A stretch of DNA of 64,000 bases from JBHJHP01 sp042219825 (GTDB lineage Bacteria > Bacteroidota > Bacteroidia > Bacteroidales > UBA5342), in assembly GCF_042219825.1 (NCBI RefSeq), contig NZ_JBHJHQ010000001.1:1-64000 (forward strand). Direction: 5' to 3'. Below the pieces are notes generated by a model. The model searched no databases, was not told where the DNA came from, and saw nothing but the letters and a program-made list of their open reading frames with translations. Below, one piece after another: positions 25,450 to 35,426 of this stretch. Position 1 is the first letter of the stretch; each line of letters starts with the position of its first letter. Position numbers and translations under genes: made by a program.

Positions 25450-26376
25450 ATGCAAACAATTTTAGGAGCTGGCGGCGCCATTGGTGTTGAGCTGGCAAAA
25501 GCACTTTTAAAGTACACCAAAGATATCAGGTTGGTCAACCGGCATCCGGAAAAGGTAAATCCGACGGATACCCTGATGACTGCAGATCTTCTGGATCCGG
25601 ATCAGCTTAAAAAAGCAGTGAAAGGATCAGAAATTGTATATGTTACGGTTGGGTTCCCTTATAATGCAAAAGTGTGGCAGGAAACCTGGCCACCATTTAT
25701 GAAAAACGTAATTGAAGCCTGCATTGAAGAGAAAGCTAAGCTGGTATTTTTTGATAATATTTACATGTATGATCCGAAATTTCTGGATGGGATGACAGAG
25801 GAGACACCCATGAATCCCGTCAGTGAAAAAGGAAAGGTGAGGGAGAAACTTGTGAGGATGATCATGGAAAATGTGGCCACCGGAAAACTGACCGCTTTAA
25901 TTGCCCGCTCAGCTGATTTTTACGGACCGGGAATCGATAATACCAGTATGTTGAACGAGATGGTGATAAAGCCACTTAGCAAGGGGAAACGGGCCAACTG
26001 GATGGCTTCGGTGAATTACAAACATTCATTTACATATACACCCGATGCCGGAAGGGCAACAGCCTTGTTAGGCAATACACCGGATGCATTTAACCAGGTG
26101 TGGCATTTGCCTACAGCAGGGAATCCGCCAACAGGAAAAGAATGGATTGAGATGATAGCCGGTGAATTCGGAGCAAAATCAAAATATCAGGTGGCAAGTC
26201 GCGTTATCCTTAAAATGATGGGCTGGTTCATGCCAGTCATGAAAGAAATGCCGGAAATGATGTATCAGTATGATCGCAATTATGTGTTTAACAGCGACAA
26301 ATTTGAGAAGCGGTTTAAAGTAATGCCAACACCCTATAGCTTTGGCATAGAGGCGGTTGTAAATACGGACTACTGA
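25450..26376 (+). CDS. NAD-dependent epimerase/dehydratase-like SDR protein
   Basis: A 308-residue atypical or extended short-chain dehydrogenase relative. The Rossmann dinucleotide motif GAGGAIG lies right at the N-terminus (residues 6-12), so the protein starts with no leader. A conserved Tyr stretch (NIYMYDP) and DFYGPG later in the chain fit the epimerase family. The substrate is unknown. It is monocistronic, and its stop lies 5 bp from that of a converging MFS gene. Confidence 0.85.
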   Translation: MQTILGAGGAIGVELAKALLKYTKDIRLVNRHPEKVNPTDTLMTADLLDPDQLKKAVKGSEIVYVTVGFPYNAKVWQETWPPFMKNVIEACIEEKAKLVFFDNIYMYDPKFLDGMTEETPMNPVSEKGKVREKLVRMIMENVATGKLTALIARSADFYGPGIDNTSMLNEMVIKPLSKGKRANWMASVNYKHSFTYTPDAGRATALLGNTPDAFNQVWHLPTAGNPPTGKEWIEMIAGEFGAKSKYQVASRVILKMMGWFMPVMKEMPEMMYQYDRNYVFNSDKFEKRFKVMPTPYSFGIEAVVNTDY

Positions 26377-26381
26377 TAAAA

Positions 26382-27554
26382 TTACCTTTGCCTGATTAAG
26401 CCGGGAAAAACAAATACAAGATTTAATGCCAGGAGCATTGTGCCGATGGTGATAAACATGGTCGGGTATCCATAACCGTCTATAAGCCATCCGCATAATG
26501 GACCAATGAGGACAAATAATATTCTGATAACCAGGCTGCGAATGGAAAATATGGTGGCCCTGTCACCTGACGACGCATGCACATTGATATAATTTTTTAA
26601 TACCGGTGTAGCAACTCCTCTTACCATGTAAAACAGAACCAGAACCGCAATGGCAACATAGTTATTCAGTATGCCGGTAAGAAGAAAGCCTACCGGTATG
26701 AAGAAAAGAATCCAAAGCTGCAATGATTTATTATCTACCTTTCGGGAAAGGTAATAGGCCAGTGCGGCAAACAGCGCAACAATCAGGTTGAGTACAGCCG
26801 TGGATGTACCGATTAATCCGTATGAAAAATGTAAACCTTCGTCCAGGTAAAGCTGTACAATCCATGCCATTGTCAGCGTTCCCAGTCCGGTGAACGAGGA
26901 GAACAGAATACTGTTTCGCAACCTGGGATGGGAAATTGATGACTTCAGAATGCGTATTATATCCATAAAGCCTCGTTTGATATCGGATTGATGCTCAAAT
27001 TTTGGTTCAACCAGAAGGAAAGCAGCAGGTACGGCAATAAACGCAATACCGGTTTGGATAAAGAACGGATAGCGAATGCTGATATCGGCAATAATACCAC
27101 CCAGAATAGCTGATCCCGCCTCCGCAAAATTCCCGATAGCCGTCGTCCGTCCGTCAAATAATGTAAATTTCTTTTCCCGTCCTGTGGCCAGCAACGTATC
27201 GTACATCAGGGCACTGTCGGCACCTGAGATAAAGCTTTGACCAATTCCGAGGGTAAGTTCTGCTGCCAGGAAAAACCAAAACCCGTTTCCTAAGCTGTAA
27301 AACAGAAAACCTAGTGTACCGCAAATGGCTCCGATAATGAGTGTCAGGCGCTTTCCAAGCACATCGGCAAAATAGCCGCTGGGAAGTTCTAACAGAACAA
27401 TAGCCACAGAATAAATGGCTTTGAGTTTGAATGCCTGTTCGGTGCTCAGTCCGGTATCTTTAAAGTACAGCATAAGAATAGGCTGCGTCAGCATAAACCA
27501 TTTTGACACCTTTATGAGGTACAGGTTGATGATATTGTTCTGTATGTTTCGCAT
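26382..27554 (-). CDS. MFS transporter
   Basis: A 390-residue protein with about 12 hydrophobic segments. The loop between TM2 and TM3 reads PSGYFADVLGKRLTLIIGA, a form of the MFS signature GxLaDrxGrrxxl. A second signature-like loop is not clear. The substrate cannot be told from sequence; relatives are often annotated as drug or sugar efflux. It is convergent with the SDR gene. Confidence 0.85.
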   Translation of the reverse strand: MRNIQNNIINLYLIKVSKWFMLTQPILMLYFKDTGLSTEQAFKLKAIYSVAIVLLELPSGYFADVLGKRLTLIIGAICGTLGFLFYSLGNGFWFFLAAELTLGIGQSFISGADSALMYDTLLATGREKKFTLFDGRTTAIGNFAEAGSAILGGIIADISIRYPFFIQTGIAFIAVPAAFLLVEPKFEHQSDIKRGFMDIIRILKSSISHPRLRNSILFSSFTGLGTLTMAWIVQLYLDEGLHFSYGLIGTSTAVLNLIVALFAALAYYLSRKVDNKSLQLWILFFIPVGFLLTGILNNYVAIAVLVLFYMVRGVATPVLKNYINVHASSGDRATIFSIRSLVIRILFVLIGPLCGWLIDGYGYPTMFITIGTMLLALNLVFVFPGLIRQR

Positions 27555-27609
27555 CCGGCTGCAAAAATAAGAAAGATGCCCGAAAGCATATGTTAACTGT
27601 AATATATGT

Positions 27610-27641
27610 TTTGCTGCTGGCGGTTTAAAGTTTTATTTTTG
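27610..27641 (+). promoter_or_regulatory. Bacteroidota promoter for asnA
   Basis: TTTG (27610-27613), 20 bp, then TATTTTTG (27634-27641) match both promoter boxes. The start codon is 27 bp downstream. Confidence 0.7.
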
Positions 27642-27667
27642 TTGATCCCAAATTAAAATAAAAGATT

Positions 27668-28705
27668 ATGAGTTATTTGATTAAACCCGAAGGGTACAAA
27701 CCCCTTTTAAATCTGAAAGATACTGAAACTGCCATTCAGCGTATAAAGGATTTTTTTCAGTTGAACCTGGCTGCTGAGCTGGGCCTCCGGAGAGTAACCG
27801 CGCCTTTATTTGTTAAGCGGGGAACCGGAATCAATGATGACCTGAATGGTATTGAACGGCCTGTCGCTTTTCCCATCAAAGACATGGATGAAACTGTGGC
27901 CGAAGTAGTGCACTCCCTTGCTAAGTGGAAACGGCTGATGCTTGGAGAACTGGATATTGAACAGGGATATGGTATTTATACCGATATGAACGCTGTTCGG
28001 CCTGATGAAGAACTGGGAAACCTGCACTCTTTGTATGTAGATCAGTGGGACTGGGAAAGAGTGATGTCGTCTGAAGAGAGAACATTGGATTTTCTGAAAT
28101 ATATTGTACGAAAAATATATGCCGTTATTAAGCGCACAGAGACTTTCGTTTACCAGGAGTATGCCCATATAAAACCGGTTTTGCCCGAAGAAATACATTT
28201 TGTGCATACGGAGGAACTCCAACAGAAATATCCTGATCTGACACCAAAACAGCGTGAAGATAAGATCGTGCGGGAGCATGGTGCAGTATTTGTTATCGGC
28301 ATCGGATCAAAACTTGAAGACGGTGAAAAACACGATGGCCGTGCACCGGATTATGATGACTGGAGTACTGAAACCGGCGCCGGTTTTAAAGGTCTGAACG
28401 GTGATATTCTGGTGTGGAATACAGTGCTGGGACGTGCATTTGAGCTGTCTTCCATGGGAATCCGTGTGGATAAAACCGCGCTTTTACGGCAACTGGAAAT
28501 TGAAGATCAGAATGATCGTAAATCGTTGTTTTTCCATCAGCAACTCTTAAATGATAAACTGCCACTTTCGGTTGGAGGCGGTATAGGGCAGAGTCGCCTT
28601 TGTATGTTTTACCTGCGAAAAGCGCATGTAGGAGAGATTCAATCCAGCATCTGGCCGGATGATATGATCAGGGAATGCGCAGAAGCCAATATCCCGTTAA
28701 TTTAA
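27668..28705 (+). CDS. asnA: Aspartate-ammonia ligase (asparagine synthetase A)
   Basis: A 345-residue class II synthetase-like enzyme that makes asparagine from aspartate, ammonia and ATP. Family segments are clear: VTAPLFVKRGTGINDDLNG, AVRPDEEL followed by LHSLYVDQWDWE, DWSTETGAGFKGLNGDILVW and GGGIGQSRLCM. The length is usual. A two-box promoter stands upstream and an intrinsic terminator downstream, so it is a single-gene unit. Confidence 0.97.
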   Translation: MSYLIKPEGYKPLLNLKDTETAIQRIKDFFQLNLAAELGLRRVTAPLFVKRGTGINDDLNGIERPVAFPIKDMDETVAEVVHSLAKWKRLMLGELDIEQGYGIYTDMNAVRPDEELGNLHSLYVDQWDWERVMSSEERTLDFLKYIVRKIYAVIKRTETFVYQEYAHIKPVLPEEIHFVHTEELQQKYPDLTPKQREDKIVREHGAVFVIGIGSKLEDGEKHDGRAPDYDDWSTETGAGFKGLNGDILVWNTVLGRAFELSSMGIRVDKTALLRQLEIEDQNDRKSLFFHQQLLNDKLPLSVGGGIGQSRLCMFYLRKAHVGEIQSSIWPDDMIRECAEANIPLI

Positions 28706-28728
28706 GGGACTAAAGCATAGAGTTTTGA

Positions 28729-28756
28729 GGGCAGTGGAATTTCTACTGCCTTTTTT
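28729..28756 (+). terminator. Intrinsic terminator after asnA
   Basis: GGCAGT pairs with ACTGCC across a 9-nt loop, followed by six T residues. Confidence 0.85.
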
Positions 28757-28858
28757 ATGCTTCTTTAATTTGATGATGTAAATCCTAGCCAATTTTTTCT
28801 GCCTGTTTTAGATGAACCCTATCAATTCATATACTGTTCCTATTAGAAACATTGCTAT

Positions 28859-29407
28859 ATGAAAACCTATATTGCATTGCTGAGAGGCGTAAATGTAACC
28901 GGCCATAATAAAATAAAAATGGCTGATTTAAAAGTTGCATTCGAAAAAAGCGGGTTTAAGGATGTAACCACATATATTCAAAGCGGGAATGTGATTTTCA
29001 AAAGCAGTGATAAACCGGTAAATACGCTGGAAGATGATATACATAATCTGATTCAAAAGAACTTTAGCCTGGATGTTGAAACCATGGTACTGTTGCCTGA
29101 AGATCTCAAAAATGCAGTTGAGGAATCGCCGTATAAGCCAGGTGCAGAAATAGATGAAAATCGCATTTATTTTATGTTTTTAAAGTCAAAGCCCCAACAG
29201 GATGCCATACAAAAACTGTCAGAAGTTCCTTTAAAGGATGAATATTATGTTCTTAAGGAACGTTTGTTATCCGCCCATCTGCCCAACGGTTTTGGAAAGG
29301 CAAAACTCACAACTACTTTCATTGAAAGTAAGTTAAAAGTAGCAGCAACAGCGCGCAACTGGAAAACAGTAAATAAACTGTTGTTACTGGCCGGTTCTGA
29401 TACGTAA
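28859..29407 (+). CDS. DUF1697 family protein
   Basis: A 182-residue soluble protein. The opening MKTYIALLRGVNVTGHNKIKM, then LKVAFEKSGFKDVTTYIQSGNVIF, are the hallmarks of DUF1697. Conserved later segments include YPAHLPNGFG-like AHLPNGFGKAKL and TARNWKTVNKL. The function is unknown. It has a distance of 83 bp to the next gene on the same strand and could be transcribed with it. Confidence 0.92.
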   Translation: MKTYIALLRGVNVTGHNKIKMADLKVAFEKSGFKDVTTYIQSGNVIFKSSDKPVNTLEDDIHNLIQKNFSLDVETMVLLPEDLKNAVEESPYKPGAEIDENRIYFMFLKSKPQQDAIQKLSEVPLKDEYYVLKERLLSAHLPNGFGKAKLTTTFIESKLKVAATARNWKTVNKLLLLAGSDT

Positions 29408-29490
29408 CCCAAATGGGTAATACATAAAAGAAGTTGAACAACTAAACCATATGATGTATTAACTGTTTGTTTGGGGTAGACTTTACTTAC

Positions 29491-30861
29491 ATGGCTGAAA
29501 AAGGAAATAACAAAATTATCGCCTTACTCTTCACCGGTGTTTTAATGGGCGCACTGGACATTTCTATTGTAGGACCGGCATTACCGGCCATTCAATCCAC
29601 CATAGCGATTCAATCGAGGCTTTTAGGCTGGGTATTTTCCATTTACGTATTGTTTAATCTCACTGGTATCTCATTTTTTGCAAAGTTATCAGATAACTAT
29701 GGAAGACGGAATATTTATGTGTTATCGTTGCTGATATTTGCGTTGGGATCGCTGATTGTATCGCTTTCTGATAATTTTACAGTTTTAATCGTAGGACGTG
29801 CGGTGCAGGGCTTCGGAGCAAGCGGAATCTTTCCTGTAGCCTCCGCTGTGGTTGGCGACCTTTTCCCGGTTGAGAAAAGGGGCAGGATTTTAGGATTGTT
29901 AGGGGCTGTATTCGGATTCGCATTTATCATAGGTCCTATCCTGGCAGGAACGTTGTTAAAGTTTTTCTCGTGGCACGCCTTGTTCCTGATTAATATCCCG
30001 ATAGCGGCTGTTTTGGTGTTTTACAGTATAAAACTGTTACCTAATATAAGAACTTCCAAAGACAGTAAAATTGATTATCCGGGCATTATACTGATGGCGC
30101 TGATGCTGGGCAGTTTTGCTTACGCGGTGAATAATCTGGAAAGTGAAGGTTTGTTGGCCAGCCTGAAACAATGGAAGGTGTTTCCTTTTTTGATTGGTTC
30201 CGTGGTATTCCTGGTATTGTTGTTTTTAACAGAGCATAATAAGCCTAATGCCGTGGTTAAAACACACCTGTTTAAAAACCGGCAGATCCGGATTGTAGGT
30301 CTGATCGCTATCGTAAGTGGTGCGATGCAATCGGTATTTGTGTTTATTCCGGATTTTACCGTAAAGGTCTTCGGTGTTAATTCATCTCAGGCTAGTTTTA
30401 TGCTGGTTCCCATTGTTCTCGCATCTGCTGTAGGTTCTCCTTTGTTTGGACGTTTGATAGATAAGATCGGATCCAAATGGGTCATTCTGTTGGGACTGGC
30501 ACTGTCCGCCGGAGGATTTTACATTTTGTACGCATTCAAACCTGAACGAACCATATTTTATACAGCTGGCGCTCTTATTGGTTTAGGGCTTTCCATTCTG
30601 GCGGGGAGTTCACTGCGTTATATTATGTTGAACGAAGTTGGTAAAACAGACCGGGCCATTACACAGGGTATGTTGTCCATCTTTACCAGCCTTGGGCAAC
30701 TGACCGGAGCCGCCATCATTGGTGCAATGATCGCTTCCGTTGGTGAAATCGGTTTTAACCGTTCATTTTATTACCTGGCATTACTGATTATTGTTGCATT
30801 GGTCTTTGCCTTAAGATTGAAGAACCACAAAAAAGAATTGGCTACCAAAGCCGAAGAATAG
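29491..30861 (+). CDS. MFS multidrug transporter, DHA2-like
   Basis: A 456-residue transporter with about 14 membrane segments. The ATG at 29491 (MAEKGNNK) is preferred to an in-frame TTG at 29467. Signatures are DISIVGPALPAI in TM1, KLSDNYGRRNIYV between TM2 and TM3, and the antiporter motif GAVFGFAFIIGPILAG in TM5. These fit proton-driven drug efflux of the DHA2 group. The substrate is unknown. No regulator is adjacent. Confidence 0.88.
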   Translation: MAEKGNNKIIALLFTGVLMGALDISIVGPALPAIQSTIAIQSRLLGWVFSIYVLFNLTGISFFAKLSDNYGRRNIYVLSLLIFALGSLIVSLSDNFTVLIVGRAVQGFGASGIFPVASAVVGDLFPVEKRGRILGLLGAVFGFAFIIGPILAGTLLKFFSWHALFLINIPIAAVLVFYSIKLLPNIRTSKDSKIDYPGIILMALMLGSFAYAVNNLESEGLLASLKQWKVFPFLIGSVVFLVLLFLTEHNKPNAVVKTHLFKNRQIRIVGLIAIVSGAMQSVFVFIPDFTVKVFGVNSSQASFMLVPIVLASAVGSPLFGRLIDKIGSKWVILLGLALSAGGFYILYAFKPERTIFYTAGALIGLGLSILAGSSLRYIMLNEVGKTDRAITQGMLSIFTSLGQLTGAAIIGAMIASVGEIGFNRSFYYLALLIIVALVFALRLKNHKKELATKAEE

Positions 30862-30952
30862 ATTGAAAATGAACGATTAATAATGAATAATGAATAATAA
30901 TTTTTCATTCTTCACTGTTCACTCTTCATTTTTCATTCTTCACTGTTCATTT
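30862..30952. repeat. AATGAA/TTCATT word array between converging genes
   Basis: After the MFS stop codon comes a run of AATGAAT/AATAATG words, then TTCATTCTTCACTGTTCAC words that complement them. The two halves can fold into a long imperfect stem. It lies between converging genes and may terminate both; there is no GC-rich core. Confidence 0.5.
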
Positions 30953-31000
30953 AATAACTTATAAAACTCTTAACCTGTAACCCGTAACTTTTAACCTAAC

Positions 31001-31759
31001 TCATCTGTCCAGCCATTTTCTGAATTCCGGTGATTTGGCGAAGCTGACATAGGTATCGCTATCCAGTTCTATGTTCAGATCAAGTTTGATACGACTTTTC
31101 GACATGACGTGAATGGTTTTTATGGCATCAAAATGGAGCAGTGTTTGCCGGTTGATCCTGAAGTAATGATCGGGATTTACCATTTTTTCTATGTTGTCCA
31201 GTGAAAAGTCCACCGGGTAATTCTTGCCTTCAAAAGTTGTCAGAAAGGTGTTTTTTTCAAGGGTGTGAAAGCAGGCTATTTGTTTGGTTTCAACCGTAAC
31301 AAGTTTATTGCCGATATTAATGATAAAGCGTGACTTAAAGCTGCTTTTCTGTTTTTCAATAAAACTCACAATTTCCTCTACTTTAAATGTCTGTGGTGTG
31401 CCTTTGAAGCGCATAAATTTTTCATAGGCGGCTGCCAGATCTGTTTTTTTTATGGGTTTCAGCAGATAGTCGACACTGTTCAGCTGAAATGCTTTAAGGG
31501 CGTATTCATCGTATGCTGTAGTGAAAATGATAAAACTATCGGTCTCAATAGTTCTGAAAATATCGAAACTCAGCCCGTCGCCCAATTGAATATCGAGTAA
31601 GATAAGGTCAGGATGTTGATGTTGGTTCAGCCAATGAACAGTGCCTGAAACCGAATCTGTGAATCCTGCAATCTCAGCATCCGGGTCAATTTCCCGTAGG
31701 AGGGTTGATATTCGGTTTGCTGCCGGTTTTTCGTCTTCAACTATTAATATCCTGTTCAT
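31001..31759 (-). CDS. LytTR-type response regulator
   Basis: A 252-residue regulator. The receiver domain (1-120) has the acidic pair in EDE, the phosphoacceptor Asp in LILLDIQL (about 56), Thr in FTTAYD and Lys in LLKPI. A LytTR DNA-binding domain (about 150-250) contains NIGNKLVTVE, FHTLEKNTFLTT, FRINRQTLLH and SKSRIKLDL. It overlaps the upstream kinase gene by 4 bp (ATGA), which means translational coupling. It is the third gene of an operon that begins with a TonB-dependent receptor. Confidence 0.94.
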   Translation of the reverse strand: MNRILIVEDEKPAANRISTLLREIDPDAEIAGFTDSVSGTVHWLNQHQHPDLILLDIQLGDGLSFDIFRTIETDSFIIFTTAYDEYALKAFQLNSVDYLLKPIKKTDLAAAYEKFMRFKGTPQTFKVEEIVSFIEKQKSSFKSRFIINIGNKLVTVETKQIACFHTLEKNTFLTTFEGKNYPVDFSLDNIEKMVNPDHYFRINRQTLLHFDAIKTIHVMSKSRIKLDLNIELDSDTYVSFAKSPEFRKWLDR

Positions 31760-32784
31760 GATTTGACAATTAAAAGCGGAACCTTAACGCTGAATTGTTT
31801 TTTCGTTTGCTCTATAATAACCTCTTTGGTTGTAAAATACCTGTAGCGTTCAGTTATATTGCGAAGTCCCTGACCCGTTGAGGTGACAGTGCTTCTGTAC
31901 TGCAGATTGTTGGTCACCACAATATAGTTATCATTCGTGAAAATGCGAATTTCAAGTGGATTTTCAGAAGAGATAATATTGTGTTTAATACAGTTTTCAT
32001 ACAGCATTTGCAGCACCAGCGGAGGAATGGAGTAGTGGTAAAACGCAGCATCTATCTGCAAATCGGTATGCAGGTTTTCACCGAACCGGGATTGCTGCAA
32101 ATCAGCATATTTCCTGAGAATTTCAATTTCTTCCCGAACCAGAACAAGTTCCTTATCGCGGCTGCTGAGGATATATCTTAGAAAATCGGAGAGATTGCTG
32201 ATATAATCTGTGGCCTGTTCATTTTCTGATACCATGTTCGCCAGACTGTTCAGACTGTTGAACAGAAAATGCGGATTAATTTGTGTTTTAAGAGTTTCAT
32301 ATCTGGCCTCTATGCTATCCTTTTCAAGTCTTACGGAACGCGAAAAATTATATTTCCATTGCTGATAAAAAAACACGGATTCATGGATGGCTGTGATAAA
32401 AAAGGTAATGAGTAGTGTAATGGCTATATCGCTGCCTAGATTTTTGTATTCAGGTGATATGAGACCTCTTTGTTTACCAATCCACAAGACGAAAATGCCA
32501 AAAAGAACAGTATAGGACGTAATAAGTATTATTTCAATGATTAATCGTTTAAAAGGATGATGTTCCCATGGAATTTTTGCCCACAGATAACTGATAATGA
32601 CCGTACAACCCAGCCATATTCCCGACGTCATAATGATGCTGTGAATGATGTTTGATCCCAGGTTAGCATTATTCCCGTTATCTATAAACAGAAAGTAAAC
32701 CAATGCCAGGATTAGGCTGACTCCGGGAATCAGGATAGCGGTAGTCCTAATATACCTTCTTCTGTTGTACATGAATTTATCCAT
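31756..32784 (-). CDS. LytS/YehU-type sensor histidine kinase
   Basis: A 342-residue kinase. Four membrane helices (about 12-150) with short loops form the sensor part. The phosphoacceptor region has INPHFLFNSLNSLANM, typical of the His_kinase (PF06580) family, and a degenerate ATPase domain with ENCIKHN and GQGLRNI follows. It overlaps its response regulator by 4 bp and begins 5 bp after the TonB receptor gene. No extracellular sensor domain is present, so any signal must come through the membrane helices or a partner. Confidence 0.93.
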   Translation of the reverse strand: MDKFMYNRRRYIRTTAILIPGVSLILALVYFLFIDNGNNANLGSNIIHSIIMTSGIWLGCTVIISYLWAKIPWEHHPFKRLIIEIILITSYTVLFGIFVLWIGKQRGLISPEYKNLGSDIAITLLITFFITAIHESVFFYQQWKYNFSRSVRLEKDSIEARYETLKTQINPHFLFNSLNSLANMVSENEQATDYISNLSDFLRYILSSRDKELVLVREEIEILRKYADLQQSRFGENLHTDLQIDAAFYHYSIPPLVLQMLYENCIKHNIISSENPLEIRIFTNDNYIVVTNNLQYRSTVTSTGQGLRNITERYRYFTTKEVIIEQTKKQFSVKVPLLIVKS

Positions 32785-32789
32785 ATCGC

Positions 32790-35183
32790 TTAAAATTGTA
32801 TTCTGTACAGAAACATCGGATAGAAGCCCTGCTGATACACTTCGTATATCTCATTCTTATCCGCATCAAAACCCTGCATAAAGATACTCTGATATCCTGA
32901 AACATTCTGCAAATCGATGGCCCATTCCTGGCTTGTTTTTTTACCGTTCAGTTTGATCCCAAATCGTACATCGGTTCTGAAGTAGTCGTCGAACTTGTTT
33001 TCCCACGCATTATTCCAGTTGTAAACCGTTTCATGTTCTGCGATGGATTGAGTAAGACCTATGGGAATATACCGGCGTCCTCCCGCCAGAACCGTTTTCA
33101 AATCAACGGTGACCATTACTTTTTCACTCAGCTTTCGTTCATAGCCTCCCAGCAGGTTGAACACATAATTGCCGTTGAATGCCGTATTTCGCCATACATT
33201 GTCGGCAGCTTTGTATTTTGAATCAAAAATGGATGTGGTAAAGAGCACATAATATCCCTTACTCAAGAATTTTTCCAGGGTAAGTTCTATCCCGTAATTG
33301 CGACCAAGTCCATTGTTTACAAGATTGTCTTCCGTGGGGAGTGCAAAAAAATCACCTGCATTGACCAGTGAAAACTGCGCTTCGTATGGATTCTGCGGAT
33401 TATCCTTAATCGGAATATGGAACAGATGCTGATAATACATTTCGGCTTTGATTCGGAAATTATTGCTTAGCATATTGTTATATCCCAAAACAACATGATC
33501 CGCTTTTGAAAATTTTACATCGTGGTTAGTCTGCGTATACGTGTTTGTTGATGAGTGGTACGTCTGTGCAAAATAGATGCTTTTAGGTTGAATCTGACTG
33601 TGCCGGCCATATCCCAGCGTAAATGTCTGTCCGTGATTTGCCCTGTATCGCAGACTGGCTCTTGGTTCAACCGATGATTCTCCGTTCAGGTCAAAATACT
33701 GACTATAAAGCCCCGCATAACCTGTGAGCCTGTTGTTGAAATTGTGTTGCCACTGCGCATAGGCGCGCAACATATTCAAATCATCCCTTGTATCCTGTGT
33801 GGTGATAAAATGCCCCTGATTATACGACATGGCACTATCGTTAAAATTCACAAAGTAGTGATCGTATATCACACCAATGCTGTAGTTATTTTTGGTATTG
33901 ATCTTTTGTTTGAACTCAGTTGTTGCTGATGCTTTAGCCTCATACAACGTGCCCCTGTATTGCGGTATCGTTGTATTGGTAGCATGCTGTATGGAATCGA
34001 ATTTGGTAGTGGATTCAAGATACTGGTATGAAACCGTGGACAGAAACCGGCTGTTCTCATTGATAAAATACGTATGGTTTAAACCGATAAATCCGAGTTT
34101 TGAACCGAAATCAGTAGCAGTTCCGCGCGGATTATAGTTATTGGCAGTTGTGTCAGTCTCTTCACGGCCCAGGTCAATGAAGCTGTCGCCCCAAAGTCCG
34201 ATAAGCTTAAACCGTCCCAGTTTGGTTCCCGGCAGGTCCACAATAAACGTCAGGTCCTTATATTGCGGAATGGCTGATCCGGTTCCGACGCCGAAACCGA
34301 TAAGATCGAGTACTTCAAGGGTGGAGTAGCGGAAATTGGCAAGATAGGTGGCATTCTGGCCATTTTCTTTTCGTTTAAACGGTCCTTCAGCTCCCAGTTC
34401 AAATCCGTTAAACCCAATCTGCCCGGTGTATTCGTGTTCAAGATTATTACCCGACCGCATATTCAGGTCAAATACGCCTGAAAGCACATTACCGAATTCA
34501 GCCGGAAAGGCACCGGTGAGGAAATCGGAGTTGGTCAGAAGGTTATTGTTGAGCATGCTTACCGGACCGCCCGTTGTACCCAAAGCACCAAAATGGTTTG
34601 GGTTTGGTATTTCCATATTTTCCAGGCGCCACTGTACACCTGTTGGTGAATTTCCACGAATGATGATGTCGTTACGTGAGTCGTTTTGTGTCATTACACC
34701 GGCATAGTTGGCAACCATTCGGGCCGGATCACCCAGACTGCCGGCAAAACGTTCGGTTTCCTCTACCGAGAATGACCGGGAACTGATCATCGCCATTTCA
34801 TTCAGTGCTTCTTCTTTTTTAGTAAAGGATTTAACGGTCACCTCGTTGATGCTTGTTACTTTTTCTGTCAGCTTGATTTCCAGAAAAGTCTCCTTGGCAC
34901 TGCTAAGCAGAAGGTTGTTGACGGTGCGGGATTCATATCCGATGAACGAAATACGGATGGACTGACGTCCAACGGGAACATCCGGAATGTTAAAGTAGCC
35001 ATTGGCATCAGTTGTGGTTCCGACAACAGGTTCTGTTCCGATAAGAATTACATTGGCTCCCGGAATGGGATACCCTGTGACTTCGTCGATAACCTTGCCC
35101 CTGATATTCTGGGTCAGTTCGCTGGCATGTATGGAGAGTGTAAATGTGAGGATCATCAATAACGAAAAAATTCTGCGTATCAT
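32790..35183 (-). CDS. TonB-dependent receptor with carboxypeptidase-like N-terminal domain
   Basis: A 797-residue outer-membrane protein. The ATG at 35183 is chosen because it gives a signal peptide (MIRRIFSLLMILTFTLSIHASE) and because a -7 element sits between it and the in-frame ATG at 35210. A carboxypeptidase D regulatory-like domain (about 27-115; GKVIDEVTGYPIPGANV) leads into a plug with NDIIIRGNSPTGVQWRLENMEIPNP and a barrel. No SusD partner follows. Instead the next two genes are a LytS kinase and LytTR regulator at 5 bp and then a 4-bp overlap. The ligand is unknown. Confidence 0.92.
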   Translation of the reverse strand: MIRRIFSLLMILTFTLSIHASELTQNIRGKVIDEVTGYPIPGANVILIGTEPVVGTTTDANGYFNIPDVPVGRQSIRISFIGYESRTVNNLLLSSAKETFLEIKLTEKVTSINEVTVKSFTKKEEALNEMAMISSRSFSVEETERFAGSLGDPARMVANYAGVMTQNDSRNDIIIRGNSPTGVQWRLENMEIPNPNHFGALGTTGGPVSMLNNNLLTNSDFLTGAFPAEFGNVLSGVFDLNMRSGNNLEHEYTGQIGFNGFELGAEGPFKRKENGQNATYLANFRYSTLEVLDLIGFGVGTGSAIPQYKDLTFIVDLPGTKLGRFKLIGLWGDSFIDLGREETDTTANNYNPRGTATDFGSKLGFIGLNHTYFINENSRFLSTVSYQYLESTTKFDSIQHATNTTIPQYRGTLYEAKASATTEFKQKINTKNNYSIGVIYDHYFVNFNDSAMSYNQGHFITTQDTRDDLNMLRAYAQWQHNFNNRLTGYAGLYSQYFDLNGESSVEPRASLRYRANHGQTFTLGYGRHSQIQPKSIYFAQTYHSSTNTYTQTNHDVKFSKADHVVLGYNNMLSNNFRIKAEMYYQHLFHIPIKDNPQNPYEAQFSLVNAGDFFALPTEDNLVNNGLGRNYGIELTLEKFLSKGYYVLFTTSIFDSKYKAADNVWRNTAFNGNYVFNLLGGYERKLSEKVMVTVDLKTVLAGGRRYIPIGLTQSIAEHETVYNWNNAWENKFDDYFRTDVRFGIKLNGKKTSQEWAIDLQNVSGYQSIFMQGFDADKNEIYEVYQQGFYPMFLYRIQF

Positions 35184-35207
35184 TTCTGTCAATATTAAGT
35201 TATGATC

Positions 35208-35215
35208 CAAAAATA
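35208..35215 (-). promoter_or_regulatory. -7 element (TATTTTTG) of the TonB-receptor operon
   Basis: It matches TAnnTTTG and puts transcription start near 35201, 18 bp before the chosen ATG. A start at 35210 would be untranscribed, which decides the start. Confidence 0.55.
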
Positions 35216-35426
35216 GGGTGGAAGATTTCTTTCGGAAATAATAAATCGACGAACGTGGAAATTCTGGGGATGAATATATTTTTTATTCCGGTCTTTGGTT
35301 ACCGATTCATTGAAAGGTCATAAAAGGTATATGTTAGTTTAAAAAAGTTTAAATGAGCCGGTTTTTGCTAACATTACCGGTTTTATAATTGTTGAACGCT
35401 GTGAACCATATGTAAATCATGGTCTT

